From: Ruegeria arenilitoris
GTDB lineage: Bacteria > Pseudomonadota > Alphaproteobacteria > Rhodobacterales > Rhodobacteraceae
Strand: one strand, 5' to 3'
Length of the DNA: 64,000 nt
Assembly (NCBI RefSeq): GCF_042675705.1
Contig: NZ_JBHTJJ010000001.1
Both the position numbers and the translations under genes were made by a program. The notes beneath the pieces are model-generated. The model had not been told where the DNA came from. It made no database searches and worked only from the letters and a program-made list of their open reading frames with translations. Positions 18,442-27,185 of the stretch are shown here, in pieces. Within the stretch, counting starts at the first letter, position 1. Every line of letters begins with the position of its first letter.

Positions 18442-19052
18442 AGGAAGCCTCCGTCGAAGTCATCCAGCGCCTTTGGGCGCGCCTTGTTGGGGCCGACATC
18501 CAGGACCTCACCATCGAGGCCCAGGTCGATATGGGTGGCAATCAGGGCCGAGCCGCCCTGCCCCAGATGCGCCCGCACCGCATCGGCGAACATTGCCACG
18601 GCGGTCTTGTCCAGCGACACGGTGGGTTCGTCCAGCATCCAGATCGGGCGACCGGTCACCAGCATACGCGCCAGACCCAGCCGGCGTTTCTGACCCGCCG
18701 ACAGGTTGCCCGCGTGACGATCGGCCAGTTCGTTCAGGGCAAAGGCCTCCAGCGCGGGCTGAATGTCGCGCGTGCCAAAGACCGAGGCCCAGAAGGTGAG
18801 GTTTTCGGTCACGGTCAGGGTGGGTTTGAGCCCGTCGGAATGGGCGGCATAGGCAATCCGGTCCTCGGCCCCCTCGATCCGGCCCGAGAGCGGCTGTTGC
18901 AGCCCGGCCAGCGTACGCAGAAGGGTGGTCTTGCCGATCCCGTTCGGGCCGCGCAGGATCAGCGCCTTGCCCGGGGGCAGCGCGAAACTGAGGCCTTCGA
19001 GCACGGGCACACCCCCTCGGGCGATGGCAAGGTCGGTCACGGTCAGTGTCAT
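18438..19052 (-). CDS. ccmA: Haem exporter ATP-binding protein CcmA
   Basis: CcmA is the ABC ATPase of the cytochrome c maturation complex. The 204-residue product has Walker A GPNGIGKTTL (about residue 36), signature LSAGQKRRLGLAR (about 117) and Walker B with IWMLDEPTVSLD, then a switch histidine in IATHIDLGL. It is the first gene of the ccm group as read on the minus strand, with 125 bases separating it from the Mth938-like gene. Confidence 0.95.
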   Translation of the reverse strand: MTLTVTDLAIARGGVPVLEGLSFALPPGKALILRGPNGIGKTTLLRTLAGLQQPLSGRIEGAEDRIAYAAHSDGLKPTLTVTENLTFWASVFGTRDIQPALEAFALNELADRHAGNLSAGQKRRLGLARMLVTGRPIWMLDEPTVSLDKTAVAMFADAVRAHLGQGGSALIATHIDLGLDGEVLDVGPNKARPKALDDFDGGFL

Positions 19053-19124
19053 GAGACCCGCTTATCCGATTGGTTGCGGGGGAAAAAGGACGGATTTGCC
19101 GCAGGGCCTGTTGGCGGGTGGGAT

Positions 19125-19171
19125 GTGAGGGGCCAGCCCCTCACGCTGCCCGGGATATTTGGGGCCAGATG
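19125..19171. repeat. Intergenic hairpin plus conserved-looking tail, possible Rhodobacteraceae dispersed repeat
   Basis: GTGAGGGGC-ca-GCCCCTCAC (19125-19144) is a perfect 9-bp hairpin followed by GCTGCCCGGGATATTTGGGG and CCAGATGAAG. Intergenic elements with this kind of ending recur in Rhodobacteraceae as far as I recall. No second copy was noticed in this window, so the repeat call is an inference. Confidence 0.45.
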
Positions 19172-19177
19172 AAGCGG

Positions 19178-19531
19178 TCAGACCGGCAACAGGGCCAGAG
19201 CGATACGGCGCCCCTCGGACAAGAGCACGTTGTAGGTACGGCAGGCGGCGGGCGAGTTCATGATCTCAACCCCGATGCCGGCGTCTTCGAGGGTCGACCG
19301 CAAATCAGAGGGTATGTGAGACAGATCAGCGCCGGTGCCGATGAACAGAACGTCAACCTGATTGGCCAGTTCAAGAAGGCTCTGGCTGTCCGTGAAACCG
19401 CCCCACGACCCGGTGCCCCCGGGGCCTGTCAGCACACTGCCTTCGTGAACCTCGCCGCCTATGCGGAAGAATCCCGGCCCATAGCCATCGATCGGAACTG
19501 CGTTGGTATATGTGATCTCATTCAGGCGCAT
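19178..19531 (-). CDS. Mth938-like domain protein
   Basis: The 117-residue product fits the Mth938/DUF498 family. MRLNEITYTNAVPIDGYGPGFFRIGG opens the fold, and VLFIGTGADLSHIPSDLR and MNSPAACRTYNVLLSEGRRI are its conserved blocks. The family includes NDUFAF3-like assembly factors in eukaryotes, but bacterial roles are unclear. In alphaproteobacteria it often follows secF, as here with a TSUP gene between. The start at 19531 was preferred over an upstream extension because the family begins there. Confidence 0.85.
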   Translation of the reverse strand: MRLNEITYTNAVPIDGYGPGFFRIGGEVHEGSVLTGPGGTGSWGGFTDSQSLLELANQVDVLFIGTGADLSHIPSDLRSTLEDAGIGVEIMNSPAACRTYNVLLSEGRRIALALLPV

Positions 19532-19539
19532 GTGATCTT

Positions 19540-20286
19540 CTATCCCCAAAGCGGCAAGCCCGACAAGGCCGCAGCAGCGATGACTGCATAGGCGATCACG
19601 CGGTAGACCCGTTCCCTCGCAGGCTGAAACATCCAGCCGCCCAGCCAATTTCCCACCAGATTCGGAACGGCAAGCGCCAGCCCGAGCCCAACCGTGGACC
19701 CGGTCAATTGCCCGAACGCAGCGAGATACCCGAAGATCAGAAAATCAAAGGCCAGAAGGAACAGCAGGATGGTGGCCCGAACAACTGCCACAGGCAACGG
19801 GCGAGACATGTAGAACAGGATTACCGCCGGACCCGGAATGCCTGCAACGCCCCCCAAAAAGCCTGCCGCAGCGCCGATGGCAGTTACCATGTTGCGCCGG
19901 ACTGCGCCGTTGTAACGCAGCCCCGAAATCAGCACGACCAGCATGAACAGGGTCACGAGGCTGACAGCGTAGCGAAAAACCTCAGGCTGGACTCGGGTCA
20001 ATATCGACAGTCCGACCGGCAGCAAAAGTGCACACCCGACGACAAGTCGCACGAGATCGCGTTTGTCGACATCAACCCAGGCGCGGCGCAGATTGGGAAG
20101 TGGCCCGAAGACATCCATACAGGTCAACGCGATCAAAGCCCCGAACGGACCAAGATAGGGCGTCGACAGCGGCAGAAAGATCAGCGCGGTGCCGAACCCG
20201 GAAAACCCACGAACGATTCCACCCGCGAGGGCTGCAAAAATGATGACGGCCAATCCCGTTGGGGATTGGCCGAACACATCAGGCAT
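19540..20286 (-). CDS. TSUP-family (TauE/SafE) membrane permease
   Basis: The 248-residue protein has about eight hydrophobic helices. It begins with the TauE/SafE pattern AGGIVRGFSGFGTALIFLPL, and GGVAGIPGPAVILFYM starts its repeated second half. TSUP proteins move small anions such as sulfite, sulfoacetate or thiosulfate across the inner membrane; the substrate here is unknown. ATG 20286 overlaps the end of secF by eight bases, favouring translational coupling. A TTG twelve bases further upstream is possible. It lies only eight bases before the Mth938-like gene. Confidence 0.85.
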   Translation of the reverse strand: MPDVFGQSPTGLAVIIFAALAGGIVRGFSGFGTALIFLPLSTPYLGPFGALIALTCMDVFGPLPNLRRAWVDVDKRDLVRLVVGCALLLPVGLSILTRVQPEVFRYAVSLVTLFMLVVLISGLRYNGAVRRNMVTAIGAAAGFLGGVAGIPGPAVILFYMSRPLPVAVVRATILLFLLAFDFLIFGYLAAFGQLTGSTVGLGLALAVPNLVGNWLGGWMFQPARERVYRVIAYAVIAAAALSGLPLWG

Positions 20287-21247
20287 CAATATTGGCAAAC
20301 TGGTTGCCAGCCGTGTTCGACGGCTTGGACCAATCGCGTTTGACCCCCAGCCACAGCAGGATGGTCGAGGCCACGAAGACCGACGAATAGGTCCCCACGA
20401 TCACGCCCCAGATCATCGCGAAGACGAACCCGCGGATCACGTCGCCGCCGAGCACATACAGCGAGACAAGTGCCAGCAACGTGGTGACCGACGTCATGAC
20501 GGTTCGGCTGAGCGTTTCGTTGATCGAGATGTTCAGAACCTCTTTCAGGTCCTTCTTCTTGTATTTTCGCAGGTTCTCGCGCACCCGGTCGAACACGACC
20601 ACAGTATCGTTCAGCGAGTAACCGACGATTGTCAGAAGCGCGGCGATAATCGCGAGGTCGAACCGGATCTGCAGCTCGGAAAAAATACCGATCGTCAGCA
20701 ACACGTCATGCACCAGTGCGGCGACCGCCCCAAGCGCAAACTGCCATTCGAACCGCAGCCAGATGTAGACCAGCACCGCTCCGATCGCCAGAACCACAGC
20801 AATCACAGCTGTTTGGATCAGCTCGCCCGAGACTTTCGGGCCCACGGATTCCACCGAAACGAACTGGATATCTGGGATTACCGCCTGCAAGGCGCCTTCG
20901 ACTGCCGCGATGGTGTCGGCCGTGACAGACTCGGCACCGTCCTGCGCTTGAATGCGGATCATGGCCACGTTCTCATCAGGCCCGAACGTCGGGTCGAAGA
21001 TCTCGGTGATGGTGACATCCCCGAGGCCCAGCGGCGCAATGGCGTCGCGATAAACTCCGACGTCCAGTTCCTGCGTGCTCTGCGTCCGGATCGTGGTACC
21101 GCCCCGGAAGTCGATCCCGAAGTTCAAACCCTGCAGCATGAACGAGGCGAATGCGATAACCATCATCAGGCCCGAGATGCCCAGCCACAGCTTCCAGCGG
21201 CTGAAAAAATCGAACGAGGTGTTTTCGGGTACGAGTTTCAGTCTCAT
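20279..21247 (-). CDS. secF: Protein translocase subunit SecF
   Basis: SecF with SecD uses the proton gradient to pull exported proteins through SecYEG on the periplasmic side. The 322-residue protein has six membrane helices (first about residues 20-38), the FGIDFRGGT motif in the first periplasmic region (about 46-54) and SLNDTVVVFDRVREN in the membrane domain. It begins one base after the secD stop and overlaps the following TSUP gene. Confidence 0.97.
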   Translation of the reverse strand: MRLKLVPENTSFDFFSRWKLWLGISGLMMVIAFASFMLQGLNFGIDFRGGTTIRTQSTQELDVGVYRDAIAPLGLGDVTITEIFDPTFGPDENVAMIRIQAQDGAESVTADTIAAVEGALQAVIPDIQFVSVESVGPKVSGELIQTAVIAVVLAIGAVLVYIWLRFEWQFALGAVAALVHDVLLTIGIFSELQIRFDLAIIAALLTIVGYSLNDTVVVFDRVRENLRKYKKKDLKEVLNISINETLSRTVMTSVTTLLALVSLYVLGGDVIRGFVFAMIWGVIVGTYSSVFVASTILLWLGVKRDWSKPSNTAGNQFANIDA

Positions 21248-21248
21248 G

Positions 21249-22910
21249 TCAAACCTCGATCGTTTTCGGGCGGCGCCGTTCGAACCACATGATGATCATC
21301 AGCCGCGTCACGAAGATCGCGGTGAAGACCGACGTCAGAATGCCCAGGCCAAGAGTGATGGCAAAGCCGCGAACCGGGCCGCTGCCGATGGCGAACAAAA
21401 TGACGGCAGTGATGAAGGTCGTGATGTTGGCATCCAGAATGGCCGACAGGGCCTTTTCATAGCCCAGGTCGATTGCCCGAGCGGGGCCTTTGGCCGATTT
21501 CAGCTCTTCGCGGATACGTTCGAAGATCAGCACATTGGCATCCACCGCCATACCGACCGTCAAGACGATCCCGGCAATGCCTGGCAAGGTCAATGTCGCG
21601 CCAATCAATGACAACAGCCCAAAGATCAGCCCGACGTTAATCAGCAAAGCGATGTTGGCGAAGACGCCAAAAAGACCATAGCTGAGCGCCATGAAGATCA
21701 AGACTGCTGCAAAAGCGACGGTGGTCGCGACCTTACCCGCGTCGATGCTGTCTTGGCCCAGTTCGGGGCCGATCGTACGTTCTTCGAGGAACTCAAGACC
21801 CGCCGGCAGCGCGCCTGCACGCAGCAGAACGGCAAGGTTCGTACTTTCTTCGACGGTGAAGTTGCCGGTGATGATGCCGGAACCGCCGGGGATATGGCTT
21901 TGGATCACCGGGGCCGAGATCACCTCGTCATCCAGCACGATTGCAAAAGGGGCACCGATATTGTCACGGGTGTAGTCGCCGAATTTGCGGGCGCCCGATG
22001 TGTTGAACCGGAAGCTGACCGCCGGGCGTCCGTTCTGATCGAATGAAGGTTGCGCGTCGACCAATTCCTCGCCCGTCACGACGGGTGCGGATTCGATGGT
22101 GTAGTACACGCCGTTTTCGTCGATCGACGGCACGACCTCTTCACCGACGCCGGGCACGACGTCCGGATCGGTGCCGCGGGCCACGACCGGATTGAAGGTC
22201 AGTTGCGCCGTGGTACCGATGATGTCCTTCAACTCGCTGGCACTGCCGATCCCGGGCACCTGAATCAGGATCCGGTCGGTGCCCTGACGCTGGATGGTCG
22301 GCTCACGAGTGCCAACCTCGTCGATCCGGCGGCGCACGATTTCCAGAGCCTGACGCACCGTGCGATCATCCGAGGCCAGTTTTTCCGCCTCGGACAGCTT
22401 TACGATCAGGGTGTCGCCGTCGGCGCTGACTTCGATATCCGTGGCACCGACCCCGGTCAGCGTTTGCACCTGACGGGCCAGCCCGCGCACCGCTTCCAGA
22501 GCGCTTGGCATCCCGTCGGGCTGGCTGATGCGAACCCGAATCTCATCCGGGGCCGAGGGTTGACGGCGGATAGTTCCGACCGTCGCCCTTTCGTCCCGCA
22601 GGACATCACGAACTTCAGGCCACATGGCCTCCATCCGTGTCTCGTAGACATCGCCAACCTGAACTTCGGCCAACAGATGCGCCCCACCGCGCAGATCAAG
22701 CCCCAGGTTGACCAATGACGACGGCAACCAATCGGGCCATTGCCCCGCTTGCGCCTGCATCTCGGGCGTGTCGATGCCCAGTTCGATGGCGGCCTTGGCG
22801 TCGTTCGATTGTTCGACCCGCGTGTAAAACGCGTTCGGCAGGGCCATCAGCAGGCCAACCACGCAGACCAGCCAGATCAGGACCCGTTTCCAGGTATCAA
22901 TTTGCAGCAT
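21249..22910 (-). CDS. secD: Protein translocase subunit SecD
   Basis: SecD is the larger partner of SecF in the Sec accessory complex. The 553-residue protein has an N-terminal helix, a large periplasmic region starting NLGLDLRGGAHLLAEV (about residue 68) and five C-terminal helices. TVGMAVDANVLIFERIREE is the conserved TM4 block. It lies 33 bases after yajC, and stop and secF start are separated by one base. Confidence 0.98.
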   Translation of the reverse strand: MLQIDTWKRVLIWLVCVVGLLMALPNAFYTRVEQSNDAKAAIELGIDTPEMQAQAGQWPDWLPSSLVNLGLDLRGGAHLLAEVQVGDVYETRMEAMWPEVRDVLRDERATVGTIRRQPSAPDEIRVRISQPDGMPSALEAVRGLARQVQTLTGVGATDIEVSADGDTLIVKLSEAEKLASDDRTVRQALEIVRRRIDEVGTREPTIQRQGTDRILIQVPGIGSASELKDIIGTTAQLTFNPVVARGTDPDVVPGVGEEVVPSIDENGVYYTIESAPVVTGEELVDAQPSFDQNGRPAVSFRFNTSGARKFGDYTRDNIGAPFAIVLDDEVISAPVIQSHIPGGSGIITGNFTVEESTNLAVLLRAGALPAGLEFLEERTIGPELGQDSIDAGKVATTVAFAAVLIFMALSYGLFGVFANIALLINVGLIFGLLSLIGATLTLPGIAGIVLTVGMAVDANVLIFERIREELKSAKGPARAIDLGYEKALSAILDANITTFITAVILFAIGSGPVRGFAITLGLGILTSVFTAIFVTRLMIIMWFERRRPKTIEV

Positions 22911-22943
22911 TACCCTGCCTTTTCAGGAAGTTGCGACGCGAAA

Positions 22944-23231
22944 TTACTTCGCCGGTTCGGTCTTGTTCAGCACCTGAGCGATGGTCGACTTGACCACACG
23001 AACCCGGACACCGTCCGCGATCTCGACCTCGATCTCGTTTTCGCCTTCCTTGACCTTCGACACTTTGCCGATGAGGCCACCCTGAGTGACGACCTGATCG
23101 CCGCGGCGCACTGCCTCGACCATGGCCTGATGTTCCTTCATCTTCTTCTGCTGCGGACGGATCAGCAGGAAGTACATGATCGCGAAGATCAGGATGAGCG
23201 GGAGAAACTGGGCGATTGCGCCACCTTCCAT
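22944..23231 (-). CDS. yajC: Preprotein translocase subunit YajC
   Basis: YajC is a single-span membrane protein that associates with SecDF-YidC. The 95-residue product has a helix at residues 6-24 followed by the hallmark RPQQKKMKEH, and GDQVVTQGGLIGKV in the soluble part. It is the first gene of the yajC-secD-secF group on the minus strand. AAGGAA precedes its ATG. Confidence 0.95.
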   Translation of the reverse strand: MEGGAIAQFLPLILIFAIMYFLLIRPQQKKMKEHQAMVEAVRRGDQVVTQGGLIGKVSKVKEGENEIEVEIADGVRVRVVKSTIAQVLNKTEPAK

Positions 23232-23434
23232 GGGACATTCCTTTTTTCTTGAGGTCGCGGAGTGAGCACCGCGAATTTGCCGGGAAACTATGCCTTGAAA
23301 TCAACCTTTGCAAGCGATGCCCGACTTGGCATGCCGTGCAACAGTGTCACGATCCCCGAAGATGATGAATTCCACCGCAGATATCCACTAGGATGGTACG
23401 GGGCTTTGGGTATAGTCAAAGTCAGGGAGGACCC

Positions 23435-25096
23435 ATGCGGAGTTTCGTCAAGGCCCCATTTCCATTGGGTGTTTTGCTGTCCATGCTGTTTGCGGCTTGG
23501 GCCTTTTCGGTGCCTGTCATGGCACAGGATGCCCCGCAGGACGTACCCGAAGCCGACAGCGCCGCCGCCGAGACCTTCATGGCTCCGGTCATCGTTGACG
23601 GCGACACCTTGTTTCACATTCGAGGCTCCAGCGCCCTGCCCGCTACGGAAAGGGCCGAGAACATTCAGGACGCGATCATCAAGGTCGCCGAATCCTCGGA
23701 TGCCACGGATGTCGACATCACCTATCAGGACACCGAGATAGGCACCCGCATCCTGGCGGACGGTCAGATGGTCACCATCGTTACCGAGGCCGATGCCGAG
23801 CTGGAGCAGATGGAACTGAGCGTCCTGACGGTCTTGCATGGCGACGCCATCAGGGACGCGATCATGGCTTACCGGGCAAACCGCACGGACGAGGCGCGTG
23901 TGTCGGGTGCGATCGAAGCGGCGGCGTGGACGTTGGGGTTCATCGTCTTCGTCCTAGTGATCCTGTGGCTGCACAGGCGCGTTCGGCGACGCACCCTGAT
24001 CTTTGTCCGGCGATACCTGAGGGACGTTGAGGAAGCTACAGCCAAGAGCGTGCAGGCCGAGGCTATTGCCGCACTGATCCGATACGGGCTGAATTTTGGC
24101 CTGCTGATCATCTTCTTTCTTGGTTTTTATTACTATCTGTCGTTCGTCCTGCTGGCATTTGCCGAGTCGCGGTACTTTGCGCAGCTGCTGCTGACCTACC
24201 TGACCGAACCAGTTCTGCTGATCTTCCGGGGTATTCTCAGCTACATCCCGAACATGATCATGCTGGCGTTGATCGCCTGGGTGACGATTTACATCATCAA
24301 GGGCATGCGGGTGTTCTTCGACGCGGTCGAGGCCGGCACTTTCGACATGGGCGATTTCGAGAAACACTGGGTCAATCCCACGTTCAACATCGCGCGTGTC
24401 GTGGTGATCCTGATCGCCCTTGTCTTTGCGGTTCCGTACATCCCGGGCTCGGACTCGGCGGCCTTTCAGGGGCTGACCATCCTGGTTGGTGCAATGCTCT
24501 CGCTGGGCGCGAACTCGGTTGTCAGCAACATGCTGGCTGGACTGTTCGTAATCTATCGCCGGTCGACCTCGATCGGTGACCGCATCCAGATCGGTGACCA
24601 CATCGGTGATGTGGTGCAGATCAAACTCATGGAAACCCACCTGAAGTCCATCAAGAACGAGCTGATCTCAATCCCCAACGCCCAATTGATGAACTCGGAT
24701 GTGGTCAATTTTTCCAAGCAGACCGACGGCAAGGGCCTGCTTTTGCACACGACGGTCGGGATCGGCTATGAAGAGCCCCCCGAAAAGGTCGAAGCCATGC
24801 TGATCGAGGCAGCCCGCCGTACCGATGGCCTTCGCGCCCGCCCAGAGCCATTTGTCCTGTGGACCGCGCTGGCCGATTACGCGATCAACTACCAGATCAA
24901 CGCCTACACGACCCGTGGCAACTCGATCCCGCGGATCAAGTCCGACCTGCACCGCAACATCGTCGAGGTGTTCAACGAGAACGGTGTTCAGATCATGACG
25001 CCGTCCTACGTTGCCGACCCGCCCGAGCCGAAGATCCCGAACCATCCCTGGGACGGTCGACTGGCACATGAAGCGGTTGAAGACACGGACAACTAG
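23435..25096 (+). CDS. Mechanosensitive ion channel (MscS family), long N-terminus
   Basis: The 553-residue protein has a signal peptide, a periplasmic region (about 40-160), four or five membrane helices and the MscS pore and beta domains. The pore region GLTILVGAMLSLGANSVVSNMLAGLF is followed by RRSTSIGDRIQIGDHIGDVV, the standard MscS beta block. MscS channels release small osmolytes when the membrane is stretched, which fits an organism that handles DMSP and other solutes. It is divergent from yajC across 203 bases, with GGGAGGA before its ATG. It is longer than minimal MscS (about 290 residues). Confidence 0.92.
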   Translation: MRSFVKAPFPLGVLLSMLFAAWAFSVPVMAQDAPQDVPEADSAAAETFMAPVIVDGDTLFHIRGSSALPATERAENIQDAIIKVAESSDATDVDITYQDTEIGTRILADGQMVTIVTEADAELEQMELSVLTVLHGDAIRDAIMAYRANRTDEARVSGAIEAAAWTLGFIVFVLVILWLHRRVRRRTLIFVRRYLRDVEEATAKSVQAEAIAALIRYGLNFGLLIIFFLGFYYYLSFVLLAFAESRYFAQLLLTYLTEPVLLIFRGILSYIPNMIMLALIAWVTIYIIKGMRVFFDAVEAGTFDMGDFEKHWVNPTFNIARVVVILIALVFAVPYIPGSDSAAFQGLTILVGAMLSLGANSVVSNMLAGLFVIYRRSTSIGDRIQIGDHIGDVVQIKLMETHLKSIKNELISIPNAQLMNSDVVNFSKQTDGKGLLLHTTVGIGYEEPPEKVEAMLIEAARRTDGLRARPEPFVLWTALADYAINYQINAYTTRGNSIPRIKSDLHRNIVEVFNENGVQIMTPSYVADPPEPKIPNHPWDGRLAHEAVEDTDN

Positions 25097-25181
25097 GCCG
25101 ATTTTCCAACCCGGTGCTACACCCTGCCGGTCAGATGGTGCATAAGCGGGCCTAGTGATTCACTTGCCAAGGATCTGACCT

Positions 25182-26474
25182 ATGCACGACATCCGCGCAA
25201 TTCGCGAAAACCCAGCAGCTTTCGACGCAGCGCTCGCGCGCCGGGGGGAAGCTCCGGTATCGTCAGACCTGCTGCGCCTGGATGAAAGCCGTCGGGCCAA
25301 GATTCTGGCAGCCGAAACGGCTCAGGCCGAACAGAACAAGGCCAGCAAGGAAGTCGGCGCAGCCAAGGCGCGCGGCGACGAAGCCGAGTTCGAGCGTCTC
25401 CGGGGACTTGTGGCCGAGAAAAAAGCCGAAATCGCCCGTATGCAGACCGAGGCCAAGGATATCGACGCCCTTCTGACTGACCAGTTGGTTCGCATCCCCA
25501 ACTTGCCGGCCGAGGACGTACCCGACGGCAAAGACGAGAGTGACAATGTCGAAGTCAAACGCTGGGGCACGCCGCGGGACTATGACTTTGAACCGAAAGA
25601 ACACTTCGAGATCGCCTCGGTACAGAACGGCATGGATTTCGAGACTGCGGCCAAGCTGGCAGGATCTCGTTTCGTGCTGCTGTCGGGCGGTGTGGCGCGC
25701 ATTCACCGGGCGCTCGCGCAGTTCATGCTGGATACGCATACCAACGAGAACGGTCTGACCGAAGTGAACGGCCCGGTTCTGGTGCTCTCCGAGATGATGC
25801 AGGGCACCGGCCAGCTGCCGAAGTTCGGCGAAGACAGCTACCAGACCCGCGAGGGGTGGTGGCTGATCCCGACCTCCGAGGTGTCGCTGACCAACATCGT
25901 CAACAATTGCGTCATCGAGGAAAGCTATCTGCCGCGCCGCTACACGGCGCATTCGCTGTGCTTCCGCTCCGAAGCGGGTTCGGCCGGCAAGGACACGCGC
26001 GGCATGCTGCGCCAGCACCAGTTCGAAAAGGTCGAGATGGTCTCGGTCACGCATCCCGACAAATCGGACGACGAACAGCAGCGCATGCTGCGCTGTGCCG
26101 AAGGCATCCTGGAAAAGCTGGGCATTCCCTATCGTACCGTCGTCTTGTGCACCGGCGACATGGGGTTCGGCGCGCGCCGGACTTTCGACATCGAGGCCTG
26201 GTTGCCCGGCCAGAACACCTATCGCGAGATCAGTTCGGTTTCGACCTGCGGAGATTTCCAGGCCCGTCGCATGAATGCGCGCTTCCGGCCTGAAGGCGGG
26301 GGCAAACCTGAATTCGTACACACGCTGAACGGATCGGGGCTGGCGGTGGGGCGCTGCTTGATCGCGGTTCTGGAAAACGGCCAGAACGCCGATGGCACCG
26401 TGACCCTACCCGAGGTGCTTTCGCCGTATCTTGGCGGCAAGCTGACCCTGCAGGCTGACGGCACGCTGGTGTAA
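25182..26474 (+). CDS. serS: Seryl-tRNA synthetase
   Basis: SerS charges tRNA-Ser with serine. The 430-residue product begins with MHDIRAIRENPAAFDAAL and the N-terminal coiled-coil arm (about residues 30-105). It then has class II motif 2, CFRSEAGSAGKDTRGMLRQH, with FEKVEMV, and motif 3, LNGSGLAVGRCLIAVLEN. The length and all core blocks are normal. It is probably monocistronic. Confidence 0.98.
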   Translation: MHDIRAIRENPAAFDAALARRGEAPVSSDLLRLDESRRAKILAAETAQAEQNKASKEVGAAKARGDEAEFERLRGLVAEKKAEIARMQTEAKDIDALLTDQLVRIPNLPAEDVPDGKDESDNVEVKRWGTPRDYDFEPKEHFEIASVQNGMDFETAAKLAGSRFVLLSGGVARIHRALAQFMLDTHTNENGLTEVNGPVLVLSEMMQGTGQLPKFGEDSYQTREGWWLIPTSEVSLTNIVNNCVIEESYLPRRYTAHSLCFRSEAGSAGKDTRGMLRQHQFEKVEMVSVTHPDKSDDEQQRMLRCAEGILEKLGIPYRTVVLCTGDMGFGARRTFDIEAWLPGQNTYREISSVSTCGDFQARRMNARFRPEGGGKPEFVHTLNGSGLAVGRCLIAVLENGQNADGTVTLPEVLSPYLGGKLTLQADGTLV

Positions 26475-26531
26475 GATAAAGCGGTCACCCCAGCCGCGAC
26501 CGCATTGCTTCGGATCAGGGCAAGGAAGTGA

Positions 26532-27095
26532 CTACTTCTTTGCCCTTTTCTTGGCCTTCTTGTCCTTTTTGTCTTTCTTGGACTTACCGCTGACCGTCTC
26601 TTTTTCCTTCTTGGATTTCTTGTCTTTTTTCGACTTGGCCTTGGATTTTATCTTTTCCTTCGCCTTCGAGATCGCCGCTTCCATCTCTTTCTTTTTCTTC
26701 GCTGCCTTTTCGGCCTTGGCTTTGGCCTTGGCCTTTTTCCGGGCCTTGGCCTCTGCTTCAGCTTGCTCAGCCGCCACCTTGGCCTCAGCCTCGGCTTTCT
26801 CGGATGCCATCTTGGCCTCTGCTTCGGCCTTGCGCGCAGCAGCTGAGGTCCGAGGTTGCGCCGCCTTGCGCGTTGGGGCCTTCGGTGGGCGGGTCTTGGC
26901 CACGGGTGCAGCGCCGGACGTGGCCTGTTTGGCGGCGGCGATCAATCCGGGCGCCCGGCGCGCTCCGATTCCGGGAACCGCGACCAGCGCAGCCGGCTTG
27001 GCCTTGGCCAAGTCCTCGGCCGTCTTGAAGCCATTGTCGTTGAGAGCGCGGCCAAGTGCTTCTCCGATGCCGCGAACCTTGGTCACCGCTGTCAT
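26532..27095 (-). CDS. Helix-hairpin-helix protein with histone H1-like lysine-rich tail
   Basis: Of the 187 residues, the first 55 form a helix-hairpin-helix pair, VRGIGEALGRALNDNGFKTA followed by LVAVPGIGARRAPGLIAAAK. This arrangement is used for non-specific DNA contact. The rest is Lys/Ala/Glu-rich: a heptad-like AEAEAKMASEKAEAEAKVA coiled region (about 88-118) and then a nearly pure Lys/Ser/Glu basic tail to the C-terminus. A histone H1-like or nucleoid-associated DNA-condensing role is a reasonable inference. The low-complexity tail varies freely in related proteins, and a role in ribosome or RNA binding cannot be excluded. Confidence 0.75.
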   Translation of the reverse strand: MTAVTKVRGIGEALGRALNDNGFKTAEDLAKAKPAALVAVPGIGARRAPGLIAAAKQATSGAAPVAKTRPPKAPTRKAAQPRTSAAARKAEAEAKMASEKAEAEAKVAAEQAEAEAKARKKAKAKAKAEKAAKKKKEMEAAISKAKEKIKSKAKSKKDKKSKKEKETVSGKSKKDKKDKKAKKRAKK

Positions 27096-27185
27096 TCCAA
27101 AACTCCTAAACGATCCAACTTAAAAACTACGTCCAACAAGCCGCAAGGCAAGGCTTTGCTCAGCACAACCTTCGGAAAACGGTCC

